From Mariniflexile maritimum (lineage in GTDB: Bacteria > Bacteroidota > Bacteroidia > Flavobacteriales > Flavobacteriaceae), in NCBI RefSeq assembly GCF_009746565.1, contig NZ_WRPN01000010.1, positions 62,001 through 126,000 on the forward strand: a stretch of DNA of 64,000 nucleotides. Direction: 5' to 3'. Of this stretch, positions 1 to 8,797 are shown piece after piece. A program made the position numbers and the translations under genes. A model generated the notes under the pieces. It was not told where the DNA came from. It saw only the letters and a program-made list of their open reading frames with translations, and searched no databases. Each line of letters opens with the position of its first letter. Position 1 is the first letter of the stretch.

Positions 1-309
1 TAATAGATGTGCACCATGTTTACCGAGTTGGTAGGAAGAAAAGACATGGCCCATTTTATCCATTTGAAGCCATTCGTTGTTATCGTTAATGGTGTGGAAT
101 TTTGAACGCTCAAAATCGGCATACCAAATTTGGTTTAAACCTAGTAACGTTATACCAGCAACGGAAGACTCTGCAATAATTAGGGCTTGTCGCCTTGGTT
201 TATTTAGGGTATCCGAAGGTGTTAAAAACGTATCAACCTTAGATTGGGAAGATGCTGCCAAAGCCCACAACATACAAAATAGCAGGTATTTTGATGAGGC
301 CCACTTCAC
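1..309 (-). CDS. DUF2279 family exported protein, N-terminal part (runs off the window)
   Basis: The minus strand reads openly from position 309 to the window edge (103 codons seen). The first in-frame start is a GTG placed directly after the TAA stop of mltG; the next ATG (271-273) would cut into the hydrophobic stretch, so GTG is preferred. The first ~22 residues form a signal-peptide-like segment. The later part contains LQMDKMGHVFSSYQLGKHGA, which matches my memory of the DUF2279 family (predicted periplasmic or membrane proteins) in Flavobacteriia. Function is unknown. It is the last visible gene of a tightly packed dapF-GNAT-mltG operon, suggesting co-transcription. The C-terminus is outside the window. 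Confidence 0.7.
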   Translation of the reverse strand, partial: MKWASSKYLLFCMLWALAASSQSKVDTFLTPSDTLNKPRRQALIIAESSVAGITLLGLNQIWYADFERSKFHTINDNNEWLQMDKMGHVFSSYQLGKHGAHLL

Positions 310-1353
310 TTATTTATTAATTCCTTGTGAAGAAAGATATTGCTGATATTCCTGCGCATTGACGTTATGTTGCGACAGTGTTTTTGCAAACTTATGAAAC
401 CCGAAACGCTTTGCATCGGCGGCAAAATAAAGATATTGGTGCTTTTCGTAATTTAAAACCGCATCGACCGCCGAAATATCGGGCATGGCAATAAGCCCTG
501 GTGGCAACCCAATATTTTTATAGGTGTTGTAAGGCGACACAATGTCTTTATGGATATTTAAAACGCGTTTAATAACAGTATTTTTATATTCTGGCAATTG
601 ATACGCTGCAAATTTCAAGGTTGGGTCTGCTTGCAATGGCATACCAATTTTTATGCGGTTCATATAAACACCGGCAATTCTGGGTTGTTCGGAGACTTGT
701 TTGGATTCCTCATAAACGATGGATGCCAGTGCAATAACCTGGTCGCGCGATAAACCAATGGCTTTTGCTTTGGCGTTTCGTTCGCTGGTCCAGAACCGAT
801 TGTATTCCTTTAGCATGCGTGCCCGAAATTGTTGTGCGGATGTGTTCCAGAAAAACTCATAGCTATTGGGTAAGTACATACCTAAAGCAGTAGCATTAGT
901 GAAACTATTCTGATTTAAGAATGATTCATCTTTCATAGCCTGTAACAACGATAAACTATCGGCCTCAATTTGGGCGCTAACCCTTCCTGCCAAACTTTCC
1001 AAAGATTCCTGATTGTTAAAAGACAACATGATAGGAAGATTATTACTTCTAATGGAATTGATAATATCGTTATTGTTCATCCCTTTTTTAATGGCATAAC
1101 GACCGGCTTTAATGTTAGTTACATATTTTTTCTGTTTTGCCAAGGCATCAAAGGTGTTAATATCCTTCAAAAGTGGCTCTAATTGTTGCCTTACGTCGTT
1201 ATAATCGGCATTGGTGGCAATATATACATAAGCGGTATCATTATTAAAAGCGGTATTTGAATGAATCATGATATTGTAAATATAATAGGCAAAGTAGGCA
1301 GCAATGGCCAACCCAATAAACACAATGGCAAGAAGTATTTTTTTTATATACAT
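310..1353 (-). CDS. mltG: Endolytic murein transglycosylase MltG (YceG-like)
   Basis: This 347-residue protein is a membrane-anchored lytic transglycosylase that cuts nascent peptidoglycan glycan strands in the periplasm and is thought to set strand length. An N-terminal membrane helix spans about residues 5-27. The YceG domain follows, with the family signature ALASIVYEES around residues 207-217; Glu216 aligns with the conserved catalytic Glu. It continues with the typical NRIKIGMPLQADPT and GLPPGLIAMP segments. The start abuts the stop of the upstream GNAT gene without a gap, and the next gene begins immediately after its stop, so it sits inside a compact operon. Length and motifs are normal for the family. 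Confidence 0.95.
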   Translation of the reverse strand: MYIKKILLAIVFIGLAIAAYFAYYIYNIMIHSNTAFNNDTAYVYIATNADYNDVRQQLEPLLKDINTFDALAKQKKYVTNIKAGRYAIKKGMNNNDIINSIRSNNLPIMLSFNNQESLESLAGRVSAQIEADSLSLLQAMKDESFLNQNSFTNATALGMYLPNSYEFFWNTSAQQFRARMLKEYNRFWTSERNAKAKAIGLSRDQVIALASIVYEESKQVSEQPRIAGVYMNRIKIGMPLQADPTLKFAAYQLPEYKNTVIKRVLNIHKDIVSPYNTYKNIGLPPGLIAMPDISAVDAVLNYEKHQYLYFAADAKRFGFHKFAKTLSQHNVNAQEYQQYLSSQGINK

Positions 1354-1878
1354 TTAATTATTTATAAGCTGAAAAAGGTATTCGTTTTTATAAGTGCCGT
1401 TGGAAAAAATCCACTCTTTTTTTAGACCGATGTTTTGAAAACCCTGGTTGGTAAAAAGTTTGAGGCTGGCTTCGTTGTCTTCTGAAATATTGCAATACAA
1501 TTGATGCAATCCTAAATGCGTAAAACTATAATCAACCAATAACTTTAGGGCTTCTTTACCAACGCCCTTCAAACGGTCGGTTGGGTTTTTAACCAAAATG
1601 CCCACACCTGCCCTACTGTTCTTAAAATCGAAATCGAACAGATCGATCATGCCCAAGGCCACATGGCTATAACTTGAAATAACCAGCCGTAATTGTTTCA
1701 CTTCAAAAATATCCTTGTGCGCCTGCTCCAAATATTGTTTGATCAAATATTTAGAATAGGGCGTTGTGGTATTGCTCATTTCCCAAACCGATTCGTCGTT
1801 TTCAATAGCGTGAATAAACTCCAAATCTTCAGGTTCCAAAGCGCGTAAATAGATGTAGTCTCCTTTTAGGGTTATCAT
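1354..1878 (-). CDS. GNAT family N-acetyltransferase (RimJ/RimL-like)
   Basis: The 174-residue protein has the GNAT fold pattern: an N-terminal LRALEPEDLEFI segment typical of RimJ/RimL-like acetyltransferases, then the acetyl-CoA-binding region around RLKGVGKEALKLLVDYSF (an R-x-x-G-x-G/A-like loop), and a C-terminal LHQLYCNISEDNEAS segment. These enzymes acetylate N-terminal or side-chain amines, but the substrate here cannot be told. Its start codon overlaps the dapF stop by four bases (1875-1878) and its stop touches the mltG start, so translational coupling in the dapF operon is likely. The same neighbourhood is common in flavobacteria as I recall. Confidence 0.85.
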   Translation of the reverse strand: MITLKGDYIYLRALEPEDLEFIHAIENDESVWEMSNTTTPYSKYLIKQYLEQAHKDIFEVKQLRLVISSYSHVALGMIDLFDFDFKNSRAGVGILVKNPTDRLKGVGKEALKLLVDYSFTHLGLHQLYCNISEDNEASLKLFTNQGFQNIGLKKEWIFSNGTYKNEYLFQLINN

Positions 1879-2651
1879 ATTGTTCCACTAAAAACATAAG
1901 TTGCTGGCCCTATTAGCCATACATTTTTATAGATGCCATTTTCAACATCAAACGAAACCTGCAGTTCGCCACCCTGTACCTTGAGGGTTATGAGGTTTTT
2001 ATCGGTTTCTTTAAGGGCATGCATTGCCAAAGCTACTGCTGTTACACCTGTTCCGCAAGATAGGGTTTCATCTTCCACGCCACGTTCGTAAGTTCTAACG
2101 GCAAAAATTTGATTGGATAATTTCTTAACAAAATTCACATTGCTTCCCGCTTCATTATAAGGTGAACCATACCTTATTTTTGCACCTTTCGTTTTGATGT
2201 CGAAATTTTCAATGCTATCTTCAAATTGCACATGATGCGGCGAACCTGTATTTAAAAATACGTGGTTTTCATGCATTTCAACATGCGTAACATCTTGCAT
2301 TTGAAGTTTCACGATGCCTTTTTCAATCGTTGCGTGGTGCAAACCATCAATCGCTTCAAAAACCGCTTTATTGCTAATTACGCTCAAGTGTTTCGCAAAG
2401 GCCACCAAACAGCGGCCGCCATTGCCGCACATGGTACTTTCATTGCCATCGGCATTGTAGTACACCATTCTAAAATCTAAATCGGGATGGTTTTCAAGCA
2501 ATATTAACCCATCGGCTCCTATACCAAATCGTCGGTCGCATAAAAATGCAATGTGTTTGGTATCTTTTTTGTTGAACGTTTGCAGACGATTATCAATCAT
2601 CACAAAATCGTTTCCTGTTCCTTGATATTTATAAAATTCCTGTTGCATCAT
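1875..2651 (-). CDS. dapF: Diaminopimelate epimerase
   Basis: DapF interconverts LL- and meso-diaminopimelate in the lysine and peptidoglycan precursor pathway. Both catalytic cysteine motifs are present: MCGNGGRC in the N-terminal half and SCGTG in the C-terminal half, plus the family start signature YKYQGTGNDFV. About 258 residues, normal length. The reading frame is open further upstream to a TTG at 2658-2660, but that TTG lies inside a promoter-like TATATTTG box, so I chose the first ATG of the MMQQEF start (2649-2651); the adjacent ATG at 2646-2648 is equally possible. First gene of the dapF-GNAT-mltG-DUF2279 operon. Confidence 0.95.
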   Translation of the reverse strand: MMQQEFYKYQGTGNDFVMIDNRLQTFNKKDTKHIAFLCDRRFGIGADGLILLENHPDLDFRMVYYNADGNESTMCGNGGRCLVAFAKHLSVISNKAVFEAIDGLHHATIEKGIVKLQMQDVTHVEMHENHVFLNTGSPHHVQFEDSIENFDIKTKGAKIRYGSPYNEAGSNVNFVKKLSNQIFAVRTYERGVEDETLSCGTGVTAVALAMHALKETDKNLITLKVQGGELQVSFDVENGIYKNVWLIGPATYVFSGTI

Positions 2652-2657
2652 AAAGCA

Positions 2658-2665
2658 CAAATATA
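2658..2665 (-). promoter_or_regulatory. Candidate -7 promoter box of dapF
   Basis: On the minus strand these bases read TATATTTG, a perfect match to the Bacteroidota -7 consensus TAnnTTTG. The first dapF ATG begins only six bases after the box, so the transcript leader would be nearly absent. No clear TTG -33 element was seen. Confidence 0.5.
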
Positions 2666-2795
2666 TAAATATTAAACCGTTTTATAGAGTGTTAAATGGT
2701 CGTTAAAGTTCACGTTAAAAATAGTTAAAACAAAATATCGAATTCAATAAATATATAATTTTAGTCGTTCTTTAAAATAAAAACGTAATTAAAAT

Positions 2796-4199
2796 ATGAA
2801 GAAGTTATTATCATTAGTATTGGTTTCCGCATTGGGCGGTGCTTTAACCTTAGGTGCTTATAAACTTTTTTTAGAGCCAGAAAACAAATTTACTTTAACA
2901 ACGTCGGGGGTTAGCGCCCCTTATTTGCCTACCAGCAACACAGGCACCGTATTGGGCACCAATGAAGCCCCAGACTTCACAATTGCTGCCGAAAATGCCG
3001 TAAATGCGGTGGTGCACGTAAAAAATGTGTCGATAAGCTCGGGGTCGATGACGTTTGAAGATTTATTTTTTGGCAGAAACCCACAACGTGCCCAAATGGG
3101 AACAGGTTCTGGCGTGATTATAAATGCCGATGGTTATATTATTACAAACAATCATGTTATCAATAATTCCGATCAATTAACCGTTACACTTAACAACAAC
3201 AAAACATTTAATGCCAAAATAATTGGTTCCGACCCCAAAACCGACATTGCCCTTTTAAAAATTGATGCCGATGAGGACTTGCCTTTTGTGGCCTTTGCAG
3301 ATTCCGATCAAGCAAAAATTGGCGAATGGGTGTTGGCAGTTGGCAACCCGTTCAACTTAACATCAACAGTAACAGCGGGCATCATAAGTGCCAAAGCGCG
3401 CGATCTATCTGGCACAAGTTCGCAGTCGTTTATCCAAACCGATGCTGCCGTAAACCCAGGTAACTCTGGAGGTGCCTTGGTAAACACCAGGGGCGAATTG
3501 ATAGGGATAAACACAGCCATCTCTTCGCAAACAGGCTCCTATATTGGCTACTCTTTTGCGGTGCCCAGTAATATAGCACGTCGCGTTATTGAAGACATCA
3601 TGGAATTTGGCAACGTACAAAACGGTATTTTGGGCATAAGCGGCGGTTCGTTAAATAGCGAATCGGCAGAGAAATTAGGTATTAACGATACCGAAGGTAT
3701 TTATGTTGACAGCGTAGTTGAAGAATCGGGTGCTGAAAAAGCCGGTATAAAAAAGGGCGATATTATCAAGGAAATCGACCATGTTAAAGTTTCAAAATTT
3801 GCAGATTTAACAGGACATATTGGTGCAAAACGCGTGAACGATGTAGTAAACCTGAAAATTTCAAGAGATGGCACCATAAAGAACATTGCCGTAACCCTTA
3901 CCCGCAACGAAATGCTTACCTTACCACTGGTAGGAAGAGTGAAAAATGCTAAGCTAGAAGATTTAAAACGGTTGAAAGCCCCTAATGGCATCAAAATTAT
4001 TGAACTGGATGCCAAATACGCCGATTATTGGAAAAATAATGGTGTGAAAGTGGGCGCTATCATCACTGCCATTAACGACACTAAAATAAACTCGGTCGAT
4101 GATGCGCAGGAAGCTCTAAAAAACAAATCGGATTACGAACCTTTGCGCATAGAGCTTATCAATTCCAACGGAGAAAAAGAGCGTTATAATTTTAGATAG
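2796..4199 (+). CDS. HtrA/DegP-family serine protease with two PDZ domains
   Basis: This exported 467-residue protease degrades or refolds misfolded envelope proteins. An N-terminal hydrophobic segment (about residues 4-21) serves as signal peptide or anchor. The trypsin-like domain carries the catalytic triad His120 (ITNNHV), Asp150 (KTDIALL) and Ser224 (GNSGGAL). Two PDZ regions follow, roughly residues 275-370 and 375-465, the second being less typical. It is transcribed alone, divergently from dapF, and is followed by a strong terminator at 4286. The usual name in this phylum is Do/DegQ family protease; I cannot tell DegP from DegQ or DegS function from sequence alone. Confidence 0.93.
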   Translation: MKKLLSLVLVSALGGALTLGAYKLFLEPENKFTLTTSGVSAPYLPTSNTGTVLGTNEAPDFTIAAENAVNAVVHVKNVSISSGSMTFEDLFFGRNPQRAQMGTGSGVIINADGYIITNNHVINNSDQLTVTLNNNKTFNAKIIGSDPKTDIALLKIDADEDLPFVAFADSDQAKIGEWVLAVGNPFNLTSTVTAGIISAKARDLSGTSSQSFIQTDAAVNPGNSGGALVNTRGELIGINTAISSQTGSYIGYSFAVPSNIARRVIEDIMEFGNVQNGILGISGGSLNSESAEKLGINDTEGIYVDSVVEESGAEKAGIKKGDIIKEIDHVKVSKFADLTGHIGAKRVNDVVNLKISRDGTIKNIAVTLTRNEMLTLPLVGRVKNAKLEDLKRLKAPNGIKIIELDAKYADYWKNNGVKVGAIITAINDTKINSVDDAQEALKNKSDYEPLRIELINSNGEKERYNFR

Positions 4200-4285
4200 A
4201 CCAACTTACATTTAGTGAATTTTGTAAATTAAAAACAGAAATGAATTAAAAAGTCCAATCTATATTTTTAACCGTATATAAATTT

Positions 4286-4308
4286 AGCCTCACCATGTGA
4301 GGCTTTTT
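4286..4308 (+). terminator. Intrinsic terminator after the HtrA gene
   Basis: A perfect 8-bp stem (AGCCTCAC / GTGAGGCT, 4286-4293 and 4297-4304) with a CAT loop runs directly into a T tract. It lies 87 bases after the HtrA stop and upstream of the next plus-strand gene. Confidence 0.85.
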
Positions 4309-4381
4309 GTTAAAATTAAAGTGTTTTATTAACTATATTTTTTAACTTAGTGAGCCAAAAAAACTGAAAACCCATTCTATC

Positions 4382-5014
4382 ATGATTTGCATCAAAAACT
4401 TAACCTTATTTTTATTCTTGTTTTCGCTATCAACTTTTTCACAAACACCTAATAATGAAGAAGATAACCTATCGTTAAATAGTGGCACCCTAAACAATCA
4501 ATTTGAATATGTAATAAAAAAATCGAATGGTTGGAACGATGAGCGTGGACAAAATTACAGACTCATAAAAATTCAGTGGATTACCGAATTAAGAGCCCAT
4601 ACGCTCGATTCCATACAAGCCCTACGCAAAGATTTAGTCGCTACCGAAATTACGGTAAAAGCCCAAGCTAAGGAAATTGACAATTTAAAATCAACCCTCG
4701 CCACCACGCAAAACGACTTAAATACCACCAAAAACGAAAAAGAAAACATAGCGTTATTTGGTATTCAAATGAGCAAAGGCGGTTACAGCTTACTTTTGTG
4801 GAGCATCATCATTGTTTTATTGGCATTTTTGGCCTATTTCATTTATAAATTTAAAAATAGCCACGTTGTTACCAAAGATGCCAAACGTGCACTTGCAGAA
4901 CTTGAGGAAGAGTTTGAGGAACACCGAAAAACCGCCGTAGAGCGCGAGCAAAAGGTAAGGCGCCAATTGCAGGATGAAATCAATAAACAGAAAATGACCA
5001 AAGGCAACCAATAG
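4382..5014 (+). CDS. Exported coiled-coil membrane protein of unknown function, next to trmD
   Basis: The 210-residue product starts with a signal peptide (about residues 1-20, ending at FSQ). A soluble segment with a predicted coiled coil follows (about 85-125, many K/E/D/N heptads), then one membrane helix (about 137-157) and a strongly charged C-terminal coiled coil (about 165-205). No enzyme motif is visible. As I recall, flavobacterial homologues are often called tRNA (guanine-N1)-methyltransferase only because they lie beside trmD; this protein has none of the TrmD motifs. Function unknown; a scaffold or adaptor role at the inner membrane is possible but unproven. Confidence 0.8.
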   Translation: MICIKNLTLFLFLFSLSTFSQTPNNEEDNLSLNSGTLNNQFEYVIKKSNGWNDERGQNYRLIKIQWITELRAHTLDSIQALRKDLVATEITVKAQAKEIDNLKSTLATTQNDLNTTKNEKENIALFGIQMSKGGYSLLLWSIIIVLLAFLAYFIYKFKNSHVVTKDAKRALAELEEEFEEHRKTAVEREQKVRRQLQDEINKQKMTKGNQ

Positions 5015-5165
5015 ATTAACGTATTGCCCTAGTAGCGGTTTGAGGTATGTTTATAACCTTGGTGCTTCGTGCTTAACCCATTTTTCATGCACTTGAAAAC
5101 ATTTGTAATGGTAACGCTTAATTTTCAATAAGAAAAAACAGTGAAAACTTCCCAATCAAATCCAT

Positions 5166-5173
5166 TATCTTTG
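5166..5173 (+). promoter_or_regulatory. Candidate -7 promoter box of trmD
   Basis: The bases read TATCTTTG, a perfect TAnnTTTG match, 19 bases upstream of the trmD ATG. No convincing TTG -33 element is visible at the expected distance. Confidence 0.5.
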
Positions 5174-5192
5174 CAAACTATTCCAAGACACC

Positions 5193-5870
5193 ATGCGCAT
5201 CGATATTATTACCGTTTTACCGGAATTACTTAAAAGCCCTTTTGAAGCCTCCATTTTAAAACGTGCCATTGAAGCCAATTTGGTGGAAGTGCATTTCCAT
5301 AATTTACGCGATTACACCAGCGATAATTACAAATCGGTTGACGATACACAATTTGGTGGTGGCGCGGGCATGGTCATGATGATTGAACCCATAGACAAAT
5401 GTATTTCGGCCCTTAAAAAAGAACGTACATACGACGAGATTATCTATATGACGCCCGATGGTGAAACCTTAAAACAAGGCATAGCAAACCAATTATCATT
5501 AAAGGAAAATATCATGATCCTTTGTGGCCATTATAAAGGGGTGGACCAACGTGTGCGCGACCATTTTATAACCCGCGAAATATCGATAGGAGACTATGTG
5601 CTTTCTGGTGGCGAACTGGGAGCAGCCGTACTTTGCGATGCCATAATCCGATTAATTCCAGGCGTTTTGGGAAACGAAACCTCTGCCCTAACCGATTCTT
5701 TTCAAGATAATTTATTGGCACCACCCATTTACACAAAACCCCGCGACTATAAAGGCTGGAAAGTACCCGAATTGCTGTTTAGCGGCAACTTGCCCAAAAT
5801 TGAGCTATGGCGCGAAGAACAGGCCTATTTGCGAACCAAAGAACGCCGACCCGATTTGTTGGACGAATAA
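5193..5870 (+). CDS. trmD: tRNA (guanine(37)-N1)-methyltransferase
   Basis: TrmD methylates G37 next to the anticodon using S-adenosylmethionine, preventing frameshifts. The 225-residue protein contains the knotted SPOUT-fold signatures: the start [11 protein letters not shown], the FGGGAGMVM segment, MTPDGE, and the cofactor-binding stretch [12 protein letters not shown] followed by [14 protein letters not shown]. The late [11 protein letters not shown] region is also typical. Length is normal. It is preceded by its own promoter-like box and by the unrelated coiled-coil gene. Confidence 0.97.
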   Translation: MRIDIITVLPELLKSPFEASILKRAIEANLVEVHFHNLRDYTSDNYKSVDDTQFGGGAGMVMMIEPIDKCISALKKERTYDEIIYMTPDGETLKQGIANQLSLKENIMILCGHYKGVDQRVRDHFITREISIGDYVLSGGELGAAVLCDAIIRLIPGVLGNETSALTDSFQDNLLAPPIYTKPRDYKGWKVPELLFSGNLPKIELWREEQAYLRTKERRPDLLDE

Positions 5871-6128
5871 AGTAAGACATTCTTCTTTTTTAAACTAAAT
5901 CTATTAAATGAATGTGGCAACTTTAATTAGTTAAGGCTTTGAACGATTTTAAGATGCTGAAAACCGAAGCCCTCAACAAAAGTGACCATTTTTAAATTTA
6001 GTGTCCTAAAAAACAAATCGAGCCCATTAATTTTTTTTTTGCACCATATTTTGTAACATATTTTGATGTGTGTGCGTATAACCAATGAATAACAAAAGTC
6101 ATTTTAAAACTTACAGGAGACACTTTAG

Positions 6129-6992
6129 ATGAGACAACTTAAAATTACGAAACAGGTTACCAACAGAGAAACCGCTTCGTTAGACAAATATCTTCAAGAA
6201 ATTGGAAAAGTTGACTTAATTACCGCAGATGAAGAAGTAGAATTAGCACAACGCATCAAGGCAGGCGACCAAGCAGCTTTGGAAAAGTTGACAAAGGCCA
6301 ATTTACGTTTCGTGGTATCGGTAGCTAAGCAATACCAAAACCAAGGCTTAACCCTGCCCGATTTAATCAACGAAGGCAATTTAGGCTTGATTAAGGCCGC
6401 ACAACGTTTTGATGAAACACGTGGCTTTAAATTTATATCGTATGCCGTTTGGTGGATTCGTCAATCGATTCTACAAGCACTAGCCGAACAATCGCGTATT
6501 GTTCGCTTGCCGTTGAACAAAATTGGTTCTATCAACAAAATCAATAAAACCTTTGCTTTTTTAGAGCAAAGCCACGAGCGTCCGCCTTCAGCAGAAGAAA
6601 TCGCCAAAGAACTGGACATGACCATTAACGATGTAAAAGAGTCTATGAAAAACTCGGGACGCCACGTAAGCATGGATGCCCCCTTAGTTGAAGGTGAAGA
6701 CTCCAACTTATACGACGTTTTGAACAGTGGCGAATCGCCAAACCCAGACAGGGAGCTTTTACACGAATCATTGCGCACCGAAATTGAGCGTGCCCTAGAA
6801 ACCTTAACACCTCGTGAAGCAGACGTCATCCGATTGTATTTTGGCTTGGGAAACCAACACCCCATGACCTTAGAAGAAATTGGTGAGACCTTCGACTTAA
6901 CCCGTGAGCGCGTGCGCCAAATAAAGGAAAAAGCGATTAGAAGATTAAAACATACTTCTAGAAGTAAAATATTAAAAACGTATTTAGGCTAG
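6129..6992 (+). CDS. rpoD: Primary RNA polymerase sigma factor (RpoD/SigA, short Bacteroidota type)
   Basis: The 287-residue protein is the housekeeping sigma factor. It begins directly near region 1.2 ([16 protein letters not shown]) and lacks the acidic region 1.1, as is normal for this phylum. Region 2 is intact ([17 protein letters not shown], then [18 protein letters not shown] and the [10 protein letters not shown] segment for -10 recognition). Region 3 follows, then region 4 with the helix-turn-helix [20 protein letters not shown]. The start codon is preceded by AGGAG nine bases upstream, an unusual Shine-Dalgarno-like sequence for this phylum. Two hairpins follow the gene. Confidence 0.97.
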   Translation: MRQLKITKQVTNRETASLDKYLQEIGKVDLITADEEVELAQRIKAGDQAALEKLTKANLRFVVSVAKQYQNQGLTLPDLINEGNLGLIKAAQRFDETRGFKFISYAVWWIRQSILQALAEQSRIVRLPLNKIGSINKINKTFAFLEQSHERPPSAEEIAKELDMTINDVKESMKNSGRHVSMDAPLVEGEDSNLYDVLNSGESPNPDRELLHESLRTEIERALETLTPREADVIRLYFGLGNQHPMTLEEIGETFDLTRERVRQIKEKAIRRLKHTSRSKILKTYLG

Positions 6993-7026
6993 TTTTTTTA
7001 TAAATTACCACTAAATTACAGCAACA

Positions 7027-7056
7027 AACAGTTACGCATAACTGTTCGTTTTTTGA
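7027..7056 (+). terminator. First hairpin terminator after rpoD
   Basis: AACAGTTA (7027-7034) pairs with TAACTGTT (7039-7046) over 8 bp with a CGCA loop, followed shortly by a run of six T. It is the first of two tandem hairpins downstream of rpoD. Confidence 0.6.
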
Positions 7057-7066
7057 TTGATGAAAG

Positions 7067-7098
7067 AACCCTCGGCTGATTACCGAGGGTTTATTTCT
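7067..7098 (+). terminator. Second hairpin terminator after rpoD
   Basis: AACCCTCGG (7067-7075) pairs perfectly with CCGAGGGTT (7083-7091), 9 bp with a 7-base loop, followed by a T-rich tail. It insulates rpoD from the BLUF gene. Confidence 0.8.
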
Positions 7099-7188
7099 TG
7101 TTAAAAATCGCGCGTTTTCCTTCCAAAACCATCCTTTCTATATTTTTTTCATAACTTAGTAAACTTGAACAACCACAAAAAAACCCTA

Positions 7189-7605
7189 ATGCTAAAAACT
7201 ATTTGCTATATAAGTGATTCCATGCACAATGAATCGCTTAAAAATATTGAAGATTTATATTTAAAAGCCAGAACCAACAACGCAAAAAACAATATAACAG
7301 GAATTTTAATGTACACCGACCGAAATTTTTTACAGGTTCTGGAAGGTGAAGAAACCATAGTTGACGCAACCTTTAAAAAGATTTGTGCCGATATACGGCA
7401 TAAAAACATTTTCAACATCATCGACTCACCTATTGAACAGCGCATATTTGAAGATTATAACTTTGGCTTTACCACCATAAACAACAAACAAGAACTTAAC
7501 AATCTATTTGAGTATTTGAATTGGTTAAAAAATGCCGATTGCGATTGTGCCAACAAAGTGATTGCAATGGTGGAAAACTTTATTATGAAGAACAAACAAT
7601 CGTAA
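7189..7605 (+). CDS. Stand-alone BLUF-domain (FAD-binding blue-light sensor) protein
   Basis: With the ATG at 7189 (an in-frame TTG at 7165 is less likely) the protein is 138 residues and consists of a single BLUF domain plus a short helical tail. BLUF proteins sense blue light through FAD. Compared with PixD, with a constant offset of one, the key residues Tyr7, Asn31 and Gln49 (FLQVLEG) are all present, so flavin photochemistry is plausible. The semi-conserved Trp and Met near position 90 are replaced: the usual WSMGF stretch reads Y90-N-F92-G-F. No output domain is attached, so it would signal through a partner. It lies between rpoD and rpe with no obvious functional link. Confidence 0.88.
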   Translation: MLKTICYISDSMHNESLKNIEDLYLKARTNNAKNNITGILMYTDRNFLQVLEGEETIVDATFKKICADIRHKNIFNIIDSPIEQRIFEDYNFGFTTINNKQELNNLFEYLNWLKNADCDCANKVIAMVENFIMKNKQS

Positions 7606-7616
7606 ACCAAAACCCT

Positions 7617-7624
7617 TATTTTTG
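7617..7624 (+). promoter_or_regulatory. Candidate -7 promoter box of rpe
   Basis: The bases read TATTTTTG, a perfect TAnnTTTG match, 20 bases before the rpe ATG. Confidence 0.5.
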
Positions 7625-7644
7625 CACAAAATCAATACTTAAAA

Positions 7645-8307
7645 ATGAGTTCTAAACTAATTGCACCTTCATTGCTTGCGGCAGATTTTGCCAATTTACA
7701 ACGTGACATTGAAATGGTTAACCAAAGTGAAGCAGATTGGTTCCATATTGATATTATGGATGGTGTTTTTGTGCCCAACATTTCTTTTGGAATGCCCGTG
7801 CTTCAAGCCATTACAAAACACACAAAAAAGCCCATTGATGTGCATTTGATGATTGTCGAACCAGACCGCTATATTAAAACCTTTGTAGATTTAGGAAGCG
7901 ACATATTAACCGTTCATTATGAAGCCTGTACCCATTTGCACCGTACCCTACAAGCCATAAAGGCTGAAGGCATGAAGGCCGGCGTATCATTAAACCCGCA
8001 TACCAACATAAACCTATTGGAAGACACTATCAATGATATTGATTTGGTTCTTATAATGAGCGTAAACCCTGGTTTTGGCGGACAAAGTTTTATAAACAAC
8101 ACCTATAATAAAATAGCACAATTAAAAGAATTGATTGTTCGCAAAGGCGCCTCAACACTTATTGAAATTGATGGTGGCGTTAACACCGAAAACGCCAAGG
8201 CACTTATTGATGCCGGTGCCGATGTTTTGGTTGCTGGCAGTTTTGTTTTTAAAAACAACAACCCGCTAGAAATTATTAAGGAACTAAAAACAGCTGCAAA
8301 TTCTTAG
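7645..8307 (+). CDS. rpe: Ribulose-phosphate 3-epimerase
   Basis: Rpe interconverts ribulose-5-phosphate and xylulose-5-phosphate in the pentose phosphate pathway. The 220-residue TIM-barrel protein shows the family signatures IAPSLLAADFANL, WFHIDIMDGVFVPN (metal-binding His and Asp), PIDVHLMI, MSVNPGFGGQSF and EIDGGVN. Length is normal. The stop codon overlaps the stop of the convergent CBS gene (8304-8306), so no terminator fits between them. Confidence 0.97.
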   Translation: MSSKLIAPSLLAADFANLQRDIEMVNQSEADWFHIDIMDGVFVPNISFGMPVLQAITKHTKKPIDVHLMIVEPDRYIKTFVDLGSDILTVHYEACTHLHRTLQAIKAEGMKAGVSLNPHTNINLLEDTINDIDLVLIMSVNPGFGGQSFINNTYNKIAQLKELIVRKGASTLIEIDGGVNTENAKALIDAGADVLVAGSFVFKNNNPLEIIKELKTAANS

Positions 8308-8720
8308 TATTGCCGTATAAAGTAGTTTAGTAAATCGGTAGTGGTTACTATTCCTATTAGAACCCCGTCATCTACAATGGGTAGGGCATGAAATTCTTGT
8401 TTCGCGATAATTTCAGCAGCCTCCTTTATGGTTGTTTTACTAGAAACGCTTATCACGTTTTTGGTCATAACCTGTTCAATAGTAAACATATTATAGACTA
8501 TTGAATCTACACTTTGTTCATCATCGTTTAGGTCGGATAGACTGATACGCAACAAATCGGAATAACTTAGCATGCCAATAACGTTTTCCGCACTTACCAC
8601 AGGTATATGTCTTATTTTGTGTTTTTTGAAAAGTTTTTCGGCATATTCTAAATTGTCCGATCTGGTTAGTGCAATGATATTCTTTGTCATTATGGCTGAA
8701 ATGGGCGTTATTTTTCTCAT
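8304..8720 (-). CDS. Two-CBS-domain protein (first of a tandem pair)
   Basis: The 138-residue protein is made almost entirely of two CBS domains (about residues 8-60 and 78-138), with the repeated pattern of an HIPVV or HALPIV strand followed by GMLSYSDLLR or GIVTTTDLLN. CBS pairs bind adenosine nucleotides such as AMP, ATP or S-adenosylmethionine and act as energy sensors, but nothing here shows a catalytic partner. It is a clear paralogue of the next gene upstream (8798-9217), arisen by tandem duplication. Its end overlaps the rpe stop. Confidence 0.9.
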   Translation of the reverse strand: MRKITPISAIMTKNIIALTRSDNLEYAEKLFKKHKIRHIPVVSAENVIGMLSYSDLLRISLSDLNDDEQSVDSIVYNMFTIEQVMTKNVISVSSKTTIKEAAEIIAKQEFHALPIVDDGVLIGIVTTTDLLNYFIRQY

Positions 8721-8797
8721 GGCAAGTTTTAAATTTTAATTAAAAAAGGCTTGTTTTTTTATAAATACCATTAAATCCAAAATAATTTTTTTTGAAC

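Noticed and set aside
77-346. Plus-strand frame of 89 codons
   Set aside because: It is the shadow of the DUF2279 and mltG genes on the opposite strand, which show family motifs.
1872-1890. Sequence TGTTCCAC resembling half of a parS site
   Set aside because: The second half does not form the palindrome; no full parS-like site was found in the window.
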